Assembly (NCBI RefSeq): GCF_022539665.2
Contig: NC_081339.1
Coordinates: 7,809,367 to 7,873,366, forward strand
Origin: Daphnia carinata
Taxonomy: Eukaryota > Arthropoda > Branchiopoda > Diplostraca > Daphniidae
Reading direction: 5' to 3'
DNA length: 64,000 nucleotides
A model generated the notes under the pieces. It saw only the letters and a program-made list of their open reading frames with translations. It had not been told where the DNA came from and did not search any database. This document shows, in pieces, positions 24,922-36,403 of the stretch. The position numbers and the translations under genes were made by a program. Positions within the stretch are counted from its first letter, which is position 1; each line of letters starts with the position of its first letter.

Positions 24922-25244
24922 TCTTTCTTTGACATTGCTCATGTTTTTGCCAGCAAGCTCTGGTAGAATACCTTGATTTTAGTTACCTTTTCAAGTTGAT
25001 CTTGGAATTTATTCAACCAAATAAAAGTTTCCGATTACCGTCAATTCTTAATTTTTTATGACCCTGATAGAAAGTGGAAATTTCATTACTTGCGTTTCAA
25101 ACAAAACTATTGATGTTTAAATCTCTTTCAGTGTGTATGGACAATTTTTAGTATAATTTGCATAGCATCCCAATTGCCAGTATTTTACCTACAGCAAAAG
25201 AGGATATAACGTGGGGGAATGGTGGGAATTTATCGTACCCTTCC

Positions 25245-25420
25245 TTGTTTTATTTAAATCTTTTTCCGTGTCCACCTTTGCGTTTTCAACAGGACTCTCG
25301 GGGTAGGGTTACCTTTACACGGAATAAATCGTCCCTTTTCTTTTTATTTAAATTTTTTGTTCATGCCCATCCCCCGCTTTTCTCAAAGGGCTCTACTGTA
25401 CCGGGGTAGGGTTACCTTCG
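25245..25420. repeat. Two-copy tandem repeat with GGGGTAGGGTTACC
   Basis: Two diverged units, each with TTATTTAAAT near the start and GGGGTAGGGTTACCTT near the end (first at about 25301, second at about 25402), roughly 100 bp apart. It is non-coding. Confidence 0.55.
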
Positions 25421-27440
25421 TAGGAATAGATGAAATGCGCCCAGTTTCTACATTTGGGTGGCCGTCTGACAACAAAAAAAAAGCGTGTAGTATCATTTCA
25501 ACACGATTTTTCGAGAAAGGCAACATTAAATCAGAACTCGTTGCTGTGTCAAATGAAATAAAATAAGTGTGGGTATCGGACTTCATAGAAGACGACTAAA
25601 GTTAACAATATTGAACATGTCAAGGATTTTCAAACCTACGCAGTTTATTTGTGAGTGTCCAGTACGTTGAACTGCTAACATCCATTTCTTCCTGATTTTC
25701 AGAGGTAACTGGTCTTTTAGAAAAGGGCTCAGCACGTTGACGTTTTCTACGATAAGCCGGTCGTGTTTGTTGTTGGCCGACAGATGGGAAAGTAGGTTAT
25801 CAAATTTGCTTGCCTGTTTTGCGTGAAAACGTCCTTCTCAAAACTTGTAGTCCCAGTAATCAACAAACTTATTCTTTCTCTTAAACTCTCCTTTTCAGGT
25901 ACACACGAACGCATGTTGTTCACGAGGCTTCTATTTTAAACGTTACGTATACTTGGCGATTTTCAAATTGTGTCCCTTTGTATAATACAAAAAAGGAAAT
26001 TGCATATAATTTTTTTCAGGGTTTTTCTGACAAACTTGTCTAAGCCTGATTTGATACTATATATATTGGTTACCCAACAACCCTACACGAGTGGCTACTC
26101 TGTTGTGCCTTAAATGGATCTAAAAATCTAGAAGTGCTTTCTCTTTCATCTCGAGGCTTTTTCATGCCCTGTTCGTTTGAGAAACTGTAGCCGAAAGATT
26201 TTACTGGTTGTGTGGCTGTGCACAGTATGAGACGGGCGCGGAAACTGCGGGTCTGTTGTTGAAAGGTTTAGTTTCGTGCTAGGGCAGTGCAACCGTGATC
26301 CAGCCAGTGTGGAGCAAAGCTTCTTCGTTAAAATCCGCTCGGCTTCCACTTTTCATGATTCGACATTCGTCAGATCGGATTCAGTGCCAATGCTTTTCGT
26401 GCACGTCATCGATAAAGGTAGGATGCTAATTACTTGACAGAGACTAGTTAGTGTACCTGGCACTACTTCCGGCTTTGCAGGTTGACGGGAAATGGCGACA
26501 TCACGTGATTGGTTTTTTTTGTTTCCAGAGACAACAGGAATGAGTTTCTTACGGCAGGGGAAGAGCTAGCTTTTATTTCTTTGTTATTTACACGTTTAGC
26601 TTACCTATCCCCAGGTAAACACGATTAACGTAGTGCTTCTAAATCAAAACATGCTTTAGCCTAAAACGTTGTTTAACGAAAACCATTTTTTTTAGTAATA
26701 AGCACTTAAGCAGTTTGGATTGGCGAAACCGGTAACGATATCGACCTCTGTTAACATATGTAATGCTCGGATTATATTGCGCACAATTCAGCTAGAATCA
26801 GCATAGGGAATTTGGGACATAAAGAAAGTAATCTGCCGTTCGATTTCACCGCTTTCACTGCCCAGTATTTGTCACCCCTTTCCTTCTTGAAGTCGAGGCT
26901 CCAAATCTCAGTCTGCTGTAATTCCAGCCAATTGAAAAAAAAGTCCTATGAAAATGCTATGATTTTTCATATTGTTCGTACTGTGACGAAATAATACGCA
27001 TTGTGCGACGTCAGGCTTTGAGAGGCCAATGCGATCAACTTCCAAACGAAATCAGTTTTGTCTTCAACAGAAAAATGGACCGAATCAGCTTGATCCAATT
27101 TCGGTTGTTCAATAGACCAATTACGTAAGATAGGTCTTGAAAAAGCAGAAGCAAGTTTGCTTAATCACCTATTGGAAAGCCAATTTGGAGCCATTGACAG
27201 AAAGTCGAAGGAATCTTCGAAACGAGAAAGTAAGCAAATTAACATGTCAAACGACTTTCATTGCATTATGAGTCAAACTCGTCTCTTAACAATTTTCTTT
27301 AAATTATTAAGCTTTATGGTTATGACAAAAAAAAAACGCAGTTGCGATTTGGAACAAGAATACCAGACTTTAGGAAACGACCTCCCATTTACCGGTAGAG
27401 GAGAAAACATCACTAGTTTGACTGCCTTTTTCGCTAGCCT

Positions 27441-27448
27441 TATATAAA
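27441..27448 (+). promoter_or_regulatory. TATA box of the second RR-2 gene
   Basis: TATATAAA lies about 60 nt upstream of the ATG at 27504, consistent with a leader of roughly 30 nt. This is the clearest core promoter among the RR genes. Confidence 0.6.
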
Positions 27449-27503
27449 GCTGATGACCGTTTCGAGAAAGCATCATTCTTCTTCTTACAACAATCCAATC
27501 AAC

Positions 27504-28939
27504 ATGAAGGTAAACGACTTACACTCTATTTTTTTTTCTCGAACAAAAACAAGCATGCACTTGTTGGATTGCTGTAAAAGCCACTGTGTAATACTGTCAA
27601 CATTTCTGGGTCAAAGTTTGTCCAATTGGCTTTGGTCTTTCTTGCTTTCGTCGTGCTCGTCTTTGCAGCCCCACCGAACAGACAGAAAAAACTCTTCCGT
27701 CCAAATCCGAGGATTCACAGACAGGCGGATGAAACGACAACGTTCAGGACGTACCAGCCAAAGTACAACCCTTTCAAGTCGTCTGTTTTGAGGACTTCTT
27801 CAACGAATTCAGTCACTAGGACGAATGCTACCCTCCCATTGCGTTCGGAATTTCGTTTTCGACAAGCTTCGCTGCGGAAAGAGCTTTCTATTGACCCCAC
27901 CAATATCTCTGCTCCTGTTGAAGAACCTGTTACCTCCTCTACCGATGCGACCTGGTCAACTGATCCAGAATTGCCATCCCCTTTTGCTGAGCTAGAATCA
28001 TCTTCTCCATCATCGATTTCTGAAACCTCACCATCCTCGTTTCTGGATTCTGTGTCTTCTTCTTTGCCACCTGTTTCCTTTTCCCAGTCGTACGCAACGT
28101 CCAAACCCACTGTGTCTACAACATCTGAGCCTTATGTTTCTACCAGCTCTCCACTAACTTCTAATACTATTCCTAATGCACCTGTTCTTCTTCGACCTTC
28201 AACTTCTACCGCTTTCAAACCAGAATCCTCCAAGTCATCTTCGGATTCGTCTTTCAGAACTGTTTCCTCGCTCGAATCTGTTCCTTCTAGCACTCCAAAG
28301 TCCTCGTTTTCTTCACTACCTCGGACAAATACCCTTGACCCATCTGCTCGCGTTCCCAAAGCCCTTGAATCTAGTCCTAATCGCTCACCTTCAATAACAA
28401 CGCAAACCTCGACTTCTTCCGCATCCTTCTCTGTTTCAACACCTTTGCGCAGCGCCAAGAGTTTGCCTTCTCCTCCGCAAAGCGCCGCAGCATCGGTAGT
28501 TCCAGTATCAACGAATTATGAACCGAAATCAAAAGTTTCACCAGTGTCTTCATTTGTTCCATCGCCGCCGCGGAGCGCAAAATCCGCAAGTGTTCAATCA
28601 GGATCAACCGGCTATACGAACGGCGTAAGAATCAAATTTTTTGTTATAACTCGTTCCATTATATTATTGTGGAAATGTTAACAAGTATCCCCGAAAAATG
28701 ATGTCACTTTAACTCGTATTTTGTGACGTCAATGACAGGTACCTACCAGTTACAGCTTCGCTTATAAGGTTAACGATCCATTAACGAACCAAGACTTTGG
28801 TCACACTGAGAAACGTGTTGGAAATAATACTAAAGGAAGATATGACGTCCTGTTGCCCGATGGTCGTCGACAGGTTGTCGATTACCAAGTCCTCGACGAT
28901 CGTGGCTACGTTGCTGACGTGACATACCAGAGCAGCTAA
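27504..28939 (+). CDS. Pro-resilin-like RR-2 cuticle protein 2 with long Ser-rich N-terminal region
   Basis: Tandem paralogue of the previous RR-2 gene. Exons 27504-27509 (Met-Lys), 27617-28624 and 28739-28939 give 404 residues. Signal peptide MKFVQLALVFLAFVVLVFAA. The Ser/Thr/Pro-rich stretch is about 300 residues long and contains YQPKYNPF near its start, as in the paralogue. The RR domain is at the very C-terminus: YSFAYKVND, QDFGHTEKRVGNNTKGRYDV, LPDGRRQVVDYQV, GYVADVTY. Only QSS follows. Both genes place the last intron directly before the RR domain, in phase 0, so that domain is one portable exon. The acceptor of exon 2 (TCAAAG) is weak but gives a good signal peptide. Confidence 0.88.
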
Positions 28940-30037
28940 TTCAATCGGCTTGTTTTCCTCATTATACTTTTTGTAAAAGACGATATCTGGAATATCCTAA
29001 CTAAATGATGACTCGTCATTGGGGCCAAATCGTTTTGGCATCGGATCAAACTTACTATGCGCATTTTACTTTGTTTTCGTCTAGTTTCACACGTTCCAAG
29101 TTGATCTTCGAATGTGCATTAGTCTTGTTGAATATATGATTGTTATTCCCATGGAAATTCTGCGTCGTTTTTGCATGACATTACTATACTTCCTATTGAT
29201 TACGTGACATTATCACCAGGTAGCATTACCTAAGCCATTGGGTGTGAAAAATGTTGAACTGATTTCAGTCAGTACTTATTTGTCCTCTATACAACTCAAT
29301 ACGGGTCTCAACAATTGAATAGCTTTTCGTGGAAAAGCGTGGAATGATGTAGTTATAACGGTTAGTGTATCATTGGTGAGAACATCGACATACAAAAACG
29401 GTATGGAGACAAGGAAGGAAAGGTACTTAAAAAAATCGATATCCCACCTCTGCAATTCGGAAACAGTCATCTGGCTATTGCTAAAGGTATCGGTTGAATA
29501 CGTTGCAAAACATTGATTACGGGATTAAGGAAATTATGTTGGCTTTGCCCTTACCTTGTAGAGCTAACATTCCTCCAATGCGGAGCCATTAGCGCACAGA
29601 AACAAGCAGATGGTCGATTGCCGGAACCCAGCCAACAATGAAGAAACTTCCTTCTTTACTGTACTTCCTTTATTAACTACTTTATTCTTTTACGTCTAGC
29701 CCGTTAGCATTTCTTTATTATACAAAGAAATCAGTGAGGCAACGGTCCATTGATTCACTGAAGGTAAAGCTCAGATTGGTTGTTTTTATTCTCATTTAAC
29801 GCTATTAAAATGAACGGAAACTTTCGATCGACGAGTTTTTACGTGAGATTTCTTTTATATTTTTGTTTTCGTTCCCGATGTACCAGTAACTAACGAAGCG
29901 ACTGAAACTCAACTCATAATGTTGTCATAGTCGTTGATGAGCAGTGCGCATGAACAGTGAGCTCCTTGTTAGCGACATCGAATGAAAATTCGCCTCTTCT
30001 CTTAAGTGCCAGTGTTAAACAGTTCGAACGATTGAAG
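28940..30037. other. Spacer, nothing recognised
   Basis: Untranslated 3' end of the RR-2 gene and upstream region of the large orphan. No exon with support. Confidence 0.4.
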
Positions 30038-33000
30038 ATGCGATCCTTGAACGTTTTCATGATCATCGTCTCTATTTTGATGTACTGGAAGGTCCATCCG
30101 GCATCAGCGGCTGTACTGGCAACCATCAGGTCGCAAGATGGAAACAGTAAAAAGACTTTTGTTCTGGAATCCATTCGTCCTTCCACATCTAACACGTCGA
30201 AATTTATATTAGATACCATTGGATCAAAGAATGCTTCCCAAACTCAGCAAGTAAATGGTTCCGCACTTCATCCTCCGTCTCAATCAGAGGATCCATCATC
30301 CCCCCAACAGCAAAACCGACAGGGAAAACCTTTATTTATGGACGTCAACGTGATTTTGAATGGTGCATCTCCATTGGCGCTGTCTACAGAAACACCTTCA
30401 ACAACAACGGTGTTAAACGATCATTATGCAACAACCATAAGAAGCATCGATGACAAACGTTCCATTTCCGATCCATCGGCTTTGTTCGACCACCAATCCG
30501 CTCAGAAAACAAGCCACTACGGATTGATTAAAGACTCAAAATCAATGTGGTTGCTGAATGATCGAGAAGATGAAGACATTGAAGAATCAGACGATTATGA
30601 AGTAGTTGATTTGAGCCAACCTAGTGGCTTTATTGATCGAACATTCGATGAAGAATTGAACCCAAGTCAATTCAAAAACGACGAAGAGGATCCTGATGAT
30701 GACATAATATTGGTCATTGGACAGCTCTCGACGTTGAGTCCCGCCACTCCCATTCCGGAGAGAAGAGATGGTAATGCGGAAACGATATTCGAAGGGCACA
30801 ATCCCGAACAGATTGGGTTAAACGAGTGGCCAGTGCAAATTGGATTACAGGCTCGATCGAAATCAGCCCATACCACCAAACCCGTTGAGTTCCCAATGGG
30901 TAACGTAAATAAACAAATGTCTTCCGGCATGCAGGAATCCCGCGGCCAGCAAACGGAAAACAAAAAAACTGAGGGGCAACATAATAATAGCGTCATTGTT
31001 TCGAACAGGAAAGGGAATTTTGGAAACAACAGTAATGGAAACTCGGACGATGTTTCTGTTCGACCTAATGTTCGATCTCAATTCATGGACTCACGCGCCA
31101 GTAACATTTTCTCATACGAGATGGGCATGAAATCAGCGGATATTGAGAAGAACCATTACGGGAATCCGAACGGTGGCAAACCTATGAAAACTGTTACATC
31201 TACCACTACATCTAAACCAGAGATATCAAAACATTACAACAGTTCGCACGAAACGAGGAAGCAAGAGACTAGTACGACTACCGAATCTGATGAACCGTTT
31301 TATTATCTCGAAGATTCCGAGGAGGAAAGTGACCACAGTATTGGCTTTGACTATCCGGATGAAGAAGAACGTGTAGAAGAACCAATAGCAGATGGAATAA
31401 ATACAACGAGAACGATCGCCAGACCGCAATCATCAGCTGGTAAAGGCCGACCACCGTATTTTGTAAGCCCATCTGTGATTCCATTACATCAGCCTCTTGA
31501 TTTGGGCAACGATTTTCAACCGATGAATCCAACTAAATTCATTAAAAATCGAATGGATGTCGATTCTAACAACGGAATCACTTTCATTGACGATGCCATC
31601 CAACCGATGCTCGTTCTTCCATTTCCAGCAGATCACGTTCTTATGAACCCGCCTAATCTGAACGTAAAGCCACAACCGCTAATAGCGACAGCGCTCCACC
31701 CTATTGGTGAAACTCCACAGAAAGATACTTTTCTTATGAATCATGACCGCAGCTTGCCTTCTGGCCAACCGCTGAATACCATAACTAGCTCAAATCCTCA
31801 TAAGAAGGTGGAGACTGTTAAACCACCTTCTGAGGAGACGGCTTTAAAACGTTTCGTCCACGAAAAGCAACATAATAGTTATTCAATCCAAGAAGAAACG
31901 AAGACCTCTGATGAAATCAAACCATACTCAATAAAAACGAGTAAAACAAACGCGTACGAAGACTCCGTAGCTATCCACCAAGGTGGGCTACCTTTACGCA
32001 AAACGACGAGTTCATCTACACAAGTTAAATCTGTGCATTCAAACATACCTACTAGACCAATGGCATCACCGAAAAGTCACATGGATGAGAGTATCATCAC
32101 TCCTAATCCAACTGGACCCTTTGTTCAGACAGCGCACATAACAAGGTCTAAGAATAAGACTGGCTCTGGACCTTATTTCATTAGTTCTATTGAATCTGGC
32201 TATCGGAGTTATAGCCATCCTATAGAAAAAGAAATGATAAGACCGCTTATTGAAAACAATCGCAACTCGGCAGCAAAACGGGATGAAGGAACTAACAGTA
32301 GATCGCCTGCCAGTGCGGGCCGACCGCCGTATTTTGTCACGAGCTCACCACCGACGAACCTGCCCAGCACTAAACCACCTAGACATATCAAAACCCACAA
32401 TGAACATTCGAATAGTAGTTTGCTGAGCTCCTCCAGCCATGGTGTTCTTCATCCATCTGTGTTCGATACCCGTACGTTTACAATCGAACAGCATCGAAGC
32501 AACGAGCAGACCACGACAACTCGAGTCCCTGTTGAAAAGATAGCTAGTCATCGAACTGACACGTTTGACATATCTTTTGGTCCTGTCCGGCCCACCATTC
32601 CATATATTTTAACGCGTTCGAATGCTGCCCGACCCATTCAACCTTCTTACCCGAGTTCTCCGGTTACGAATGTCGAGCGACAAACGACAGAACGTATCCT
32701 CGACATCGACCCGGGAGATGGAAGTAAATTATCAATTGGAAATGTTCCTAATCCAATTGGAATAAGCAATAAGAACAATGTATTTGTCGTTCCCAAAAAA
32801 GCAAATGAAACTGCCCGAACGCCAGTTCCTAATACAACAGTTTCAACAGTGTTCTCCACGAGCAAACCTGGACCATCAAATAATAAACGAGAGACAACAA
32901 CTGCAACGATCGTTAATCATAATATGGGTAGTTTCGTCGTTACCTCTAGTCCTGTCCGGTCCTCTGTCCAGCCAACGTACGCATCTCGGCCAGCAACTGT

Positions 33001-33805
33001 CGCTACAACTCCAACAACGAAAGAATCCGCCATTGTTAAATCGGAAGACGAGAATCACAAGATCGACGTTGATTACCCAGTGCAAGAAAAATTGGGAAAC
33101 CTTACGCTAGTCCTCCAAAATCCAATAGGAATCAGCAATAAGGATAATGTATTCGTCGTCCCCAAAACAGCTAAGGGCATTATCCGGCCACCGATCCGCG
33201 CCAATGCATTTTCTGCTGACACGTTAATGAAAAAACAGAGTTCTAGCATGAACGGTGAACTACAAACTTCGACGCGGAGACCTTTTGAAAGAATAGTAAG
33301 TCATCAGATGGGCAGCTTTGTCGTCACACCTGGCCCAAAGCTTGCTCAGCAGAATGTAGTAATGAAGACGGCATCACAAGAAACGATAAGATCATCCGAA
33401 ATTCCAGGATTTCGATCGCTACCAGAGTCTGCTACTGTGGAGCAACCACCGTACTTACCAAAGAATTCTACTCAAGAGCTCATGGGTTCAAACCAACTGA
33501 AGATGGGCAAGTCGGACCAAACCGTTGTAGATCAAACAAACATCAGCAGGAGAAATCCGCCTACAGTTGGATCGGCAATTCAACCGCCCTTCGTCCATCA
33601 GCCTCCTACTGGACAAATCATCAATAGATCGAACATAAATAGAAGGAAGCAACAACCATCGAGGATGCCATTCAGGCGTCCGAACAGAAGAACTGTAAAA
33701 AGATCAGTGAGCCCCAGACTGTCACCTGTTCAACTCGACACCAGCATCCAAAAAAGAACAGTAAAGAGAATAAATGCTGCCACGAAGATGCAGCTAAACA
33801 ATTAG
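30038..33805 (+). CDS. Large secreted low-complexity orphan protein with internal repeats
   Basis: A single open frame of 1255 residues from the ATG at 30038; the frame extends a little upstream but without another ATG. MRSLNVFMIIVSILMYWKVH is a signal peptide or signal anchor. The rest is Ser/Thr/Pro/Asn-rich and probably disordered, with acidic patches (DREDEDIEESDDYE, DSEEESDHS). I see no known domain. Internal repeats: GRPPYFVSPS near 31446, GPYFISS near 32167 and GRPPYFVTSS near 32316; NPIGISN(K)(N/D)NVFVVPK at 32750-32797 and 33119-33166, exactly 369 nt apart; MGSFVVT at about 32924 and 33308. The C-terminus is strongly basic with dibasic sites (RRTVKRSVSP, QKRTVKR). Poly(A) signal AATAAA at 33945-33950. 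Function unknown; a matrix or cuticle-associated role is only a guess from the neighbours. Confidence 0.8.
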   Translation: MRSLNVFMIIVSILMYWKVHPASAAVLATIRSQDGNSKKTFVLESIRPSTSNTSKFILDTIGSKNASQTQQVNGSALHPPSQSEDPSSPQQQNRQGKPLFMDVNVILNGASPLALSTETPSTTTVLNDHYATTIRSIDDKRSISDPSALFDHQSAQKTSHYGLIKDSKSMWLLNDREDEDIEESDDYEVVDLSQPSGFIDRTFDEELNPSQFKNDEEDPDDDIILVIGQLSTLSPATPIPERRDGNAETIFEGHNPEQIGLNEWPVQIGLQARSKSAHTTKPVEFPMGNVNKQMSSGMQESRGQQTENKKTEGQHNNSVIVSNRKGNFGNNSNGNSDDVSVRPNVRSQFMDSRASNIFSYEMGMKSADIEKNHYGNPNGGKPMKTVTSTTTSKPEISKHYNSSHETRKQETSTTTESDEPFYYLEDSEEESDHSIGFDYPDEEERVEEPIADGINTTRTIARPQSSAGKGRPPYFVSPSVIPLHQPLDLGNDFQPMNPTKFIKNRMDVDSNNGITFIDDAIQPMLVLPFPADHVLMNPPNLNVKPQPLIATALHPIGETPQKDTFLMNHDRSLPSGQPLNTITSSNPHKKVETVKPPSEETALKRFVHEKQHNSYSIQEETKTSDEIKPYSIKTSKTNAYEDSVAIHQGGLPLRKTTSSSTQVKSVHSNIPTRPMASPKSHMDESIITPNPTGPFVQTAHITRSKNKTGSGPYFISSIESGYRSYSHPIEKEMIRPLIENNRNSAAKRDEGTNSRSPASAGRPPYFVTSSPPTNLPSTKPPRHIKTHNEHSNSSLLSSSSHGVLHPSVFDTRTFTIEQHRSNEQTTTTRVPVEKIASHRTDTFDISFGPVRPTIPYILTRSNAARPIQPSYPSSPVTNVERQTTERILDIDPGDGSKLSIGNVPNPIGISNKNNVFVVPKKANETARTPVPNTTVSTVFSTSKPGPSNNKRETTTATIVNHNMGSFVVTSSPVRSSVQPTYASRPATVATTPTTKESAIVKSEDENHKIDVDYPVQEKLGNLTLVLQNPIGISNKDNVFVVPKTAKGIIRPPIRANAFSADTLMKKQSSSMNGELQTSTRRPFERIVSHQMGSFVVTPGPKLAQQNVVMKTASQETIRSSEIPGFRSLPESATVEQPPYLPKNSTQELMGSNQLKMGKSDQTVVDQTNISRRNPPTVGSAIQPPFVHQPPTGQIINRSNINRRKQQPSRMPFRRPNRRTVKRSVSPRLSPVQLDTSIQKRTVKRINAATKMQLNN

Positions 33806-34347
33806 CTGATCATCAAAATTCGCTGCTGAAGCGACCCTCCATACCAGAAAAATCATGTTTTGTTTGTATTCGCAATATGTAAATCAGCACGCTGGAATAA
33901 GTTATTACCGACAGAATTTTATAAACGAACATTGTGGTTATGGGAATAAAGCTTAAAGCTTTACGTGGTTATTGTATCCAGTAAATATGTGTTTCAATTG
34001 TTAGCCGTTAGTGGGAATCGGGCAAAATAAACGTACGTTAATTTCATTTTAAAATCCTCCTAAAAACATTATAGTTGTACAGTTAGCTCATATCACTGGT
34101 GAATGGCTTCCCATCTTTACTATAATTAATTTAGTCTTAGGTACACATCAGCTGAGTTACACGTTTTTATACTCTCTGCAACAAGCCAGCGTGAAACAAT
34201 TGTCCCATGGATGGCGTCACCCCATCAAGTTAAATTTTTGAAGTTGGATATAGCAGATATCTTGTTTATTAATTATAAAAGTTTCGTACATAGTATACAA
34301 ATTATTCCGTCAACATGTTGCTGAATCGGTTTTGGCTTTAAGAACAT

Positions 34348-34921
34348 TTATTTGCCGGCACTCTGTCCGCTACCGGTACCAGTGGCAAAGTTCTGGCCGG
34401 TGAAAAGGCTGGATCCAGCAGATCCACTTCCACTGCCTGTACCGAATCCACCCAACTGAGCGCTTGAAATGCCGACCTGAACCAGACGGATGAAAACATG
34501 AACACATTTGTATCAAATGTCCGAAGGAACAAATTCACTTACTCCTGAGGCCGAAACTCCTCCAAATCCAGCAGATCCTGTTCCAGCACCGGCACCGGTT
34601 CCACTGCCACCTTTTTGGTGAGAAAGAACATGTAAAGAAATTGGGTTTGAAATATTTAATGAAAATGCAAATGTTTTGTTTTACCTAATCCACCAAATCC
34701 ACCTAATCCACCAAGTCCACCAAGTCCACCGAAACCACCACCAATGGGACGTAGTCCAACAACACCACCGCCGAATCGTCTTCCTTGTGGCACGGCCACA
34801 GTCACGGCAAGAAGAAGTGCAAGAGTGATGAGTACCTTTTGTTTAAAATGTAAAATACATTAATAACTGAAATATTTCATCATAATAAAACTGTAGACGA
34901 ATCACTGTTTACCTTGTTCAT
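34348..34921 (-). CDS. Family A small Gly-rich secreted protein, copy A1
   Basis: Exons 34913-34921 (Met-Asn-Lys), 34685-34835, 34543-34610 and 34348-34476 give 118 residues. Signal peptide MNKVLITLALLLAVTVA, then VPQGRRFGGG, VVGLRPIGGG and a GGL repeat block. The last two exons encode a glycine/serine module: GTGAGAGTGSAGFGG, VSASGVGISSAQLGGFGTGS, FATGTGSGQSAGK. It has no cysteine. The family is unknown to me; general resemblance is to glycine-rich antimicrobial or cuticle peptides. It is closest to copy A2 at 45137: even intron 3 aligns, with ATTTGATACAA and TGTGTTCATG in both. It is the outer gene of the left arm of the mirror-image cluster. Confidence 0.85.
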
Positions 34922-34966
34922 TTTGAAGTTTGTTTGATTCTGTGGTTTGCTTCAACATCGGCTTGT

Positions 34967-34972
34967 TTTATA
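34967..34972 (-). promoter_or_regulatory. TATA box of A1
   Basis: Minus-strand GCATATAAAAC, 46 nt upstream of the ATG. The same box is found at a like distance in A2 and A3. Confidence 0.65.
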
Positions 34973-35008
34973 TGCAACAAGCGCGTAAGTCTGTGCCACG
35001 TAACGCTG

Positions 35009-35031
35009 TAGTCCAAGGTGAATTCGACCTA
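35009..35031 (-). promoter_or_regulatory. Conserved family A upstream element (copy A1)
   Basis: Plus strand reads TAGTCCAAGGTGA then ATTCGACCTA. The same element precedes A2 (45025-45046) and A3 (47348-47369), with 36, 38 and 36 nt to the TATA box. CCAAGGTGA and TGACCT-like halves resemble nuclear-receptor half sites. Conservation and spacing are seen; the binding factor is inferred. Confidence 0.6.
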
Positions 35032-35885
35032 GATTTCGAAAATATGCGAATGGGCACTCTATTGGGGTCATCTGGTATAATTGCTATGGCGAATACTTGA
35101 TTAAATTCCGATTTTTTTTCAAAACAGACTCGCAAACAGGAATACTTTCGTTTTTCTATTCCTAATTATGAAGCTCATGAACTGGTTCAGTTGCCTGGCC
35201 GCTTGCAACAAATGCCGCGTGATTTCAAATGTCACGATCTGTGTGCAATAAGCAAGTTAAAGAAAATAGCATTTCTTTTTTAAAGGCAATTTGTGATACT
35301 CCATGTTGACCTGCCTATTATCTATAACGTGATTTATCTTTGATTAACTTCTCAACGTGGGAATGAAAACCCATGTCCAAGTGGAGCAGTTCATTGGAAA
35401 AACTTGTACGCTCCGTTTGATTGCGTTGCCATTAGCAAGGTGACGTGCTTTGAGCATAGTACGAAAGTCTCATTGCAACAAGCACGTTGGGGTATTTGAT
35501 ATCAAAACAAAAGTCGTGTTGAAAAGAAGCGGAATTCATAAACAGAGCGAAAAAAACTGCGCGCTTATCTTTGCATGCAATTTGGCAGATAATTCACCAA
35601 CAATAATTCATTCTGCTTGTGGCCTTCTCTTTCTTTCACGTTAGAAAAGGTAACTTAATTCATTTCCCAATAAACTAATGGATATTTGGGTTAGAAGAGC
35701 AGCTTTAGGATAACTGTAACTTGTGTTTACTTTCTGCTGGAATTAGCAAAAAAAAGTATTTGCAATAAAAACGTTCGTGTTTTATTTTTTGTTTCGAAAG
35801 CATTTTGATTCAGGTTCCATCATTTAAAAAAAATATGTACATATTCGGGATCATTCCAAAGGTACAGGTTATCCATTGCTATTCC

Positions 35886-36293
35886 TTATTTTCTATCGTC
35901 ATCATCGTCTCTACGGATGCTTGTGCTAGCGAAAGTCTGCGAGCCAGGCCGGCCTTGGGCGGATGCGAAGGCGGAGGCTCCTCCTTGGGATGGCACAAAT
36001 GGGATGTTTACTACCGGCCGAACGGCAGCCGTCGGAATGTTTATAGCCACGTTGGGTACAGCTGAGTTAATGACATCAATAATGGCAAATTCGACTGCAA
36101 AAATATATAAAATAAAATAATTGGAAATATATTCAATCAAATTTACATAATCAAATGCACAAGTTTGTCGCTTACTATTTTGCGGTGCGGAGTAAACAAC
36201 GGAGACACTGACCAACAGAAGAAGAGCGAAAACCTAGAGGAAGAGCAATAAGAAAACGTTTCAAATAATTGAAGTTTCAAATTATACCTTCAT
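35886..36293 (-). CDS. Family C small secreted protein with Asp-rich tail, copy C1
   Basis: Exons 36288-36293 (Met-Lys), 36176-36233 and 35886-36094 give 90 residues. Signal peptide MKVFALLLLVSVSVVYS, then APQNIEFAIIDVINSAVPNV, a Val/Pro/Ile segment, PSQGGASAFASAQGR, and the tail RRDDDDDRK. No cysteine. The exon layout and the signal peptide are nearly the same as in C2 at 43677. The acidic run could bind calcium or another cation, or simply keep the peptide soluble; that is a guess. No match to a family I know. Confidence 0.83.
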
Positions 36294-36360
36294 GATTTTT
36301 GAGTAATAACTGATTGTGTTTCAACAACAAGATGTTTTTCAAACGATGGCTGATTCACAA

Positions 36361-36403
36361 GTGCAACTGATTTACTTTGGGTACCCGATTGCCATTATTT
36401 AAA
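36361..36403 (-). promoter_or_regulatory. Core promoter of C1 (TTTAAA plus initiator-like CAGTTGCAC)
   Basis: Minus strand has TTTAAA at 36398-36403 and CAGTTGCAC at 36361-36369, 34 nt apart. C2 has the same two elements 35 nt apart, and GCAATC with GG-ACCC between them. Arthropod initiators often contain TCAGT. Confidence 0.55.

Larger units (their letters stand above)
24922..27503. other. Spacer between the two RR-2 cuticle genes
   Basis: Holds the 3' flank of the first RR-2 gene, a short two-copy tandem repeat at about 25245-25420, and no supported exon. Confidence 0.4.

Noticed and set aside
25301-25416. Telomere-like repeat because of GGGTTACC
   Set aside because: Only two occurrences about 100 bp apart and not the arthropod TTAGG array.
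23889-28458. Antisense ORFs opposite the Ser-rich cuticle exons
   Set aside because: Ser-rich coding DNA (TCN/TCT) leaves the opposite strand open with Glu/Asp/Arg-rich translations; these are shadows of the RR-2 genes.
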